From Streptomyces goshikiensis (GTDB lineage: Bacteria; Actinomycetota; Actinomycetes; Streptomycetales; Streptomycetaceae): 64,000 nucleotides of DNA. Of the stretch, positions 61,401 through 64,000 are shown piece after piece. Location of the stretch: assembly GCF_014650555.1 (NCBI RefSeq), contig NZ_BMVE01000001.1, positions 310,001 through 374,000 of the forward strand, read 5' to 3'. Within the stretch, counting starts at the first letter, position 1; the number at the start of each line of letters is the position of its first letter. Position numbers and translations under genes: made by a program. Under the pieces are notes generated by a model. The model saw only the letters and a program-made list of their open reading frames with translations. It was not told the DNA's origin and made no database searches.

Positions 61401-63067
61401 GGCTCATCAGCGAGGCGGCGGCCGAGGCCGAGCGCCTCGCGGAGGAGACCCGCGCGGCGAGCGAGGCGACCGTCGGCGATGCCGAGGCCCTCGCGGACGC
61501 CATCCGCACGGAGGCGGCCGGCATCCTGGACGAGGCCCGCGCGGAGGCCAACCGGCTGCGCACCGAGGCCGCCGAGCAGGCCGACGGCCTGGTCTCCGAG
61601 GCCACGGCTGCGGCGCAGCGGCTCACGAAGCAGGCGGCCGACACGATGGCCGCGGCCGAGCGGGACGCGGCGCGGATCCTGGTCGACGCCCGGACCGAGG
61701 GCGACCGGCTGGTCGACGAGACCCGTGTGGCCAACGAGGCCACGGTCGGCGAGGCGGCTGCGGAGGCCGAGCGGCTGCGCACGGAGGCGGCCGGGTCCCT
61801 GGACGACGCCCGCGCGGAGGGCGGCCGGATCATCGGCGAGGCCACCGCGGAGGCGGAGCGCGTCACGATCGCGGCCAACGAGACGCTGGAGAGCGCCGAG
61901 CGGGAGTCCGAGCAGACCCTCGACGAGGCCCGCGAGGCGGCGAACCGGCTGCGCGCCGAGGCCGCGGAGCAGGCGGACCGGCTCATCACGGAGGCGGCGT
62001 CCGAGTCGGACAAGCTCGTCGAGCAGACCCGCAAGGACAACGAGCGGACGGTCGGCGAAGCCCAGACGGAGGCCGAGCGGCTGCGCGCGGAGGCGTCGGA
62101 GGCCCTGGCCTCGGCGCAGGAGCACGCGACCCGTACCCGGTCGGAGGCGGAGCGCGTCAAGGCGGAGGCCAAGGCCGCGGCGGAGCGCACCCGTACGGAG
62201 GCCCGCACCGAGTCCGAGCGGCTGCTGGACGAGGCGCGCGAGGAGGCCAACAAGCGTCGTACCGAGGCCGCGGAGCAGGTGGACCGACTCATCACCGAGT
62301 CCTCGGCAGAGGCGGAGAAGCTGACCTCCGATGCCCGCAAGCAGGCCCTGGCCGCCACCACGGCGGCCGAGGAGCAGGCGGACGCGATGGTCGACGCGGC
62401 CCGCAAGGAGGCCGCGCGGATCACCGCGGAGTCGACGATAGAGGGCAACTCCCTTGTGGAGAAGGCCCGTACGGACGCGGACGAGCTGCTGGTCGGCGCG
62501 CGTACGGACGCCTCGGCCATACGGGAGCGGGTGGAGGAGCTGCGCTCCCGCGTCGAGGGCGAGGTCGAGGAGCTGCACGAGCGTGCGCGCCGGGAGTCGG
62601 CCGAGCAGATGAAGTCGGCCGGCGAGCGCGTGGACAAGCTGGTGCGCGCGGCGACGGAGCAGAGCGTCGAGGCCGAGGCGAAGGCCAAGGCCCTGGTGTC
62701 GGACGCGAGCAGTGAGGCGAGCAAGGTCCGGATCGCGGCGGTCCGCAAGGCGGAGGCGCTGCTGAAGGAGGCCGAGCAGAAGAAGGCCGACGTGGTCCGC
62801 GAGGTCGAGTCGACCCTGTCGGAGGCCAAGGCGGAGGCCGAGCGGCTCGTCGAGGAGGGGCGGCGCGAGCTGGAGGTCCTGGTGCGCAGGCGCGAGGACA
62901 TTCAGGCGGAGATCTCCCGTGTCCAGGACGTTCTTGAGGCGTTGGAGTCATTCGAGGCACCTTCGGGTGCCACGAAGCCCGGGGTCGGTGGCCAGGGCAC
63001 GGGGGGCGTGAAGGCCGGCGTGACAGCGGGTTCCACTCGTTCGGGTGGTAAGGCGTCAGAGGGCTAG
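58445..63067 (+). CDS. scy: Scy, polarised-growth coiled-coil scaffold
   Basis: A 1540-aa protein, almost wholly coiled coil. The GTG at 58445 (VRGYESQESQQ) is chosen as the recalled conserved start; TTG 58415, with a GGGAG site, and TTG 58403 are alternatives. The N-terminal part (about 1-60, LSRFEAEMERLKKERGKAVQHAEDLGYQVEVLRAKLHE) is DivIVA-like. The rest is A/E/R-rich with 11-residue (hendecad) and 51-residue periodicity. The conserved C-terminal end contains LVRRREDIQAEISRVQDVLEALESFEAP. Scy organises the tip complex with DivIVA and FilP, controlling hyphal growth and branching. It is about 210 residues longer than the S. coelicolor protein as I recall it (about 1326), and contains exact internal DNA repeats. 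Confidence 0.93.
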   Translation: MRGYESQESQQAEADHLSRFEAEMERLKKERGKAVQHAEDLGYQVEVLRAKLHEVRRSLASRPAYDSADMGYQAEQLLRNAQIQADQMRSDAERELRDARAQTQRILQEHAEHQARLQAELHSEAVNRRQRLDQELNERRQTVEAHVNENVAWAEQLRARTEAQARRLMEESRAESEQALNAARSEAARLAEEARRRLTSDAEAARAEAENTLLRARKEAERLLTAASSQAQEASEHAERLRSTTSAEAEQTRQQTLDLGRVAEARVQEADGALRTARAEAEKLLAEAKESAARQLTSVESVNEQRTRTAKEQVARLVGQATKEAEALKAEAEQTLADARADVERMRTEAGEQARTAAAEDTAAQLAKAARTAEDVLNKASEDARATTRAASEEAERIRREAETEADRLRLQAATTADELKGAAKDDTEEYRARTVELQEEARRLRGEAEQLRAEAVAEGERIRGEARREAVQQIEEAARTAEELLGKAKSDADELRGGATAESERVRAEAVERATTVRRQAEETLERTRAEAERLRAEAEEQAEAVRAEADETARERREQTDRALAAKRAEADEELVRLHTDAEGRLSTAEQTLRDARAAAENVRREASEENDRLRAESAERIRTLQTQSEAEADQLRTEAAQDAGRTRAEAEQVAVRLRGEAEAEAERVRSEAQETADRLRAEAKAAAERVAAEAAEALTAAQEEAARRRREAEETLAAARTDAGNERAQAREQSEELLAQARKRSEEAQAEAVWLTEEAEGRASELVAAAETTAQQVRDSVAGLHEQAEEEITGLRSAAEHAAERTTTEAEAEAARVRADAYDERERATEDANRIRGEARAETDAAKALAERTVGDALAEAEQLRGDTAEYAQRLRTEATDALAAAERDATRTRADARDDANRIRGEAAESLEASRTEGARIVAEATAEAERLTEETLAANAATATEAEAAADATRAEAAGTLDEARAEANRLRTEAAEQADRLISEAAAEAERLAEETRAASEATVGDAEALADAIRTEAAGILDEARAEANRLRTEAAEQADGLVSEATAAAQRLTKQAADTMAAAERDAARILVDARTEGDRLVDETRVANEATVGEAAAEAERLRTEAAGSLDDARAEGGRIIGEATAEAERVTIAANETLESAERESEQTLDEAREAANRLRAEAAEQADRLITEAASESDKLVEQTRKDNERTVGEAQTEAERLRAEASEALASAQEHATRTRSEAERVKAEAKAAAERTRTEARTESERLLDEAREEANKRRTEAAEQVDRLITESSAEAEKLTSDARKQALAATTAAEEQADAMVDAARKEAARITAESTIEGNSLVEKARTDADELLVGARTDASAIRERVEELRSRVEGEVEELHERARRESAEQMKSAGERVDKLVRAATEQSVEAEAKAKALVSDASSEASKVRIAAVRKAEALLKEAEQKKADVVREVESTLSEAKAEAERLVEEGRRELEVLVRRREDIQAEISRVQDVLEALESFEAPSGATKPGVGGQGTGGVKAGVTAGSTRSGGKASEG
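61340..61395 (+). repeat. 56-bp direct repeat in scy, copy A
   Basis: Begins CTGGACGAGGCCCGCGCGGA. Identical to 61526-61581, 186 bp (62 codons) downstream, encoding LDEARAEANRLRTEAAEQAD. Confidence 0.85.
61526..61581 (+). repeat. 56-bp direct repeat in scy, copy B
   Basis: Exact copy of 61340-61395. Related but diverged blocks start at 61799, 61919 and 62225. Successive spacings of 62, 91, 40 and 102 codons equal multiples of 51 plus or minus 11. Confidence 0.85.
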
Positions 63068-63261
63068 CCGAAACCCGTGTTTGTGTGCACCTGATGAAGG
63101 TTCACGCGTACGGGTGCGAAGCATTCTGCCGCCTTGCCACTCAAAAGGGGTGTCATTGTCCAGATCAAACGTGGATTGACTCGATGACACGCCGTCTGGG
63201 CGCCTAGGATTCCCCTAACACCTCACGTAGCACCTCACCGGTCTCATTCGACAGGAACCCC
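63068..63261. promoter_or_regulatory. scy-filP intergenic region
   Basis: A 194-bp gap before filP. The segment around 63150-63215 is somewhat AT-richer (GTCATTGTCCAGATCAAACG; TTGACTCGATGAC) and could hold the filP promoter. No clear terminator stem was seen after scy. Confidence 0.35.
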
Positions 63262-64000
63262 ATGAGCGACTCTCACTCCCCCTTCGGCTTCGAGCTCGTG
63301 CGGCGCGGTTACGACCGCGGTCAGGTGGACGACCGCATTACCAAGCTGGTCTCCGACCGCGACAGCGCCCTTGGACGTATCAACTCTCTGGAAAAGCGCA
63401 TCGAGGAACTGCACCTCGAAACGCAGAACGCCCAGGCCCAGGTGAGCGACGCCGAGCCGTCGTACGCCGGTCTCGGCGCCCGGGTCGAGAAGATCCTGCG
63501 GCTGGCCGAGGAGGAGGCGAAGGACCTGCGCGAGGAGGCCCGTCGCGCGGCCGAGCAGCACCGTGAGCTCGCCGAGTCGGCCGCCCAGCAGGTGCGCAAC
63601 GACGCCGAGTCGTTCGCCGCCGACCGCAAGTCGAAGGCGGAGGACGAGGGCGTCCGCATCGTCGAGAAGGCCAAGGCGGATTCGGCCACCCTGCGCTCCG
63701 AGGCCCAGAAGGACGCGGCCTCCAAGCGCGAGGAGGCCGACGCCCTCTTCGAGGAGACCCGCGCCAAGGCCGCCCAGGCCGCGGCGGACTTCGAGACCAA
63801 CCTGGCCAAGCGCCGCGAGCAGTCCGAGCGCGACCTGGCCTCCCGTCAGGCCAAGGCCGAGAAGCGCCTCGCGGAGATCGAGCACCGCGCCGAGCAGCTG
63901 CGCCTGGAGGCCGAAAAGCTTCGTACGGACGCGGAGCGCCGGGCCCGCCAGACCGTGGAGACCGCGCAGCGGCAGGCCGAGGACATCGTGGCCGACGCCA
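63262..64000 (+). CDS. filP: FilP, intermediate-filament-like coiled-coil protein (5' part)
   Basis: 246 codons are present and the frame is open at the window edge. The N-terminus MSDSHSPFGFELVRRGYDRG (then QVDDRITKLVSDRD) is the FilP/DivIVA-like head, followed by continuous coiled coil (ARVEKILRLAEEEAKDLREE and similar). It lies directly after scy, as in other Streptomyces. FilP forms cytoskeletal networks giving rigidity to hyphal tips and interacts with Scy and DivIVA. Confidence 0.93.
   Translation, partial: MSDSHSPFGFELVRRGYDRGQVDDRITKLVSDRDSALGRINSLEKRIEELHLETQNAQAQVSDAEPSYAGLGARVEKILRLAEEEAKDLREEARRAAEQHRELAESAAQQVRNDAESFAADRKSKAEDEGVRIVEKAKADSATLRSEAQKDAASKREEADALFEETRAKAAQAAADFETNLAKRREQSERDLASRQAKAEKRLAEIEHRAEQLRLEAEKLRTDAERRARQTVETAQRQAEDIVADA

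Noticed and set aside
60000..62500. CRISPR-like array from the periodic repeats
   Set aside because: The periodicity comes from coding 11-mer and 51-mer coiled-coil units within one open frame, not from identical repeats with unique spacers.
57899..62578. A 1559-codon open frame on the minus strand opposite scy
   Set aside because: It is the antisense shadow of the A/E/R-rich coiled-coil gene. It reads as Leu/Gly/Arg repeats with no family match, and high GC keeps such frames open.

Overview
The window is chromosomal DNA of a Streptomyces or a very close relative. It is uniformly GC-rich, uses many GTG and TTG starts and GTGA/ATGA overlaps, and carries lineage markers: the polar-growth coiled-coil proteins Scy and FilP, an AbsC-like MarR regulator, the full GlgE glucan pathway and an AfsR/SARP regulator. 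As I remember it, the gene order matches the S. coelicolor stretch running from the neutral metalloprotease/GlgE region down to scy-filP. That match is recalled, not computed.

Layout. 1-7 kb: start of an exopolysaccharide sugar transferase (cut by the window edge), a secreted M4 metalloprotease, a small secreted protein, and a DHA2 efflux pump divergent from a double-length Lrp regulator. 7-18 kb: glgP divergent from glgE-treS-pep2-glgB, which converts trehalose to maltose, to maltose-1-phosphate, to alpha-glucan, with branching and phosphorolysis. 18-26 kb: a MerR-thioredoxin pair, an XRE regulator, then pfkA, pta, ackA and pyk (lower glycolysis and acetate overflow). 26-31.4 kb: a three-gene DUF6230/DUF6114 envelope operon, a thioredoxin-TPR protein and a TetR regulator that appears to share an operator with the DUF6230 operon.

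31.5-45.8 kb is the unusual part. It holds an AfsR/SARP regulator (1182 aa), a 43-aa secreted peptide gene, proC-proB paralogues, and a tightly packed six-gene operon: a PLP beta-replacement enzyme, ATP-grasp, MFS exporter, ATP-grasp, GshB-type ATP-grasp and circularly permuted ATP-grasp. A 16-bp perfect terminator stem closes the operon and a hisG paralogue follows. No NRPS, PKS or precursor peptide core is present. I read this as a candidate cluster for a small ligase-assembled peptide containing a beta-substituted alanine. Heptamers CGGGAAC repeated at 11-bp pitch, the SARP-box geometry, occur both in front of the operon and in front of the secreted peptide gene, tying the parts to the SARP. 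The block sits between otherwise core genes, so it looks like an accessory insertion.

45.8-58 kb returns to core genes: icmA (isobutyryl-CoA mutase large subunit, identified by F80/Q198) behind a 24-bp perfect palindrome, two DUF3817 membrane proteins, MarR, MFS/ArsR, a thiamine-binding-type protein, three tandem AIM24 paralogues, absC, a PepSY protein, a 24-aa gene matching ribosomal protein bL37, meaB, a thiolase and methylmalonyl-CoA epimerase. 58.4-64 kb: scy, apparently longer than the S. coelicolor protein, and the first 246 codons of filP. I saw no tRNA, rRNA, CRISPR array or insertion sequence.
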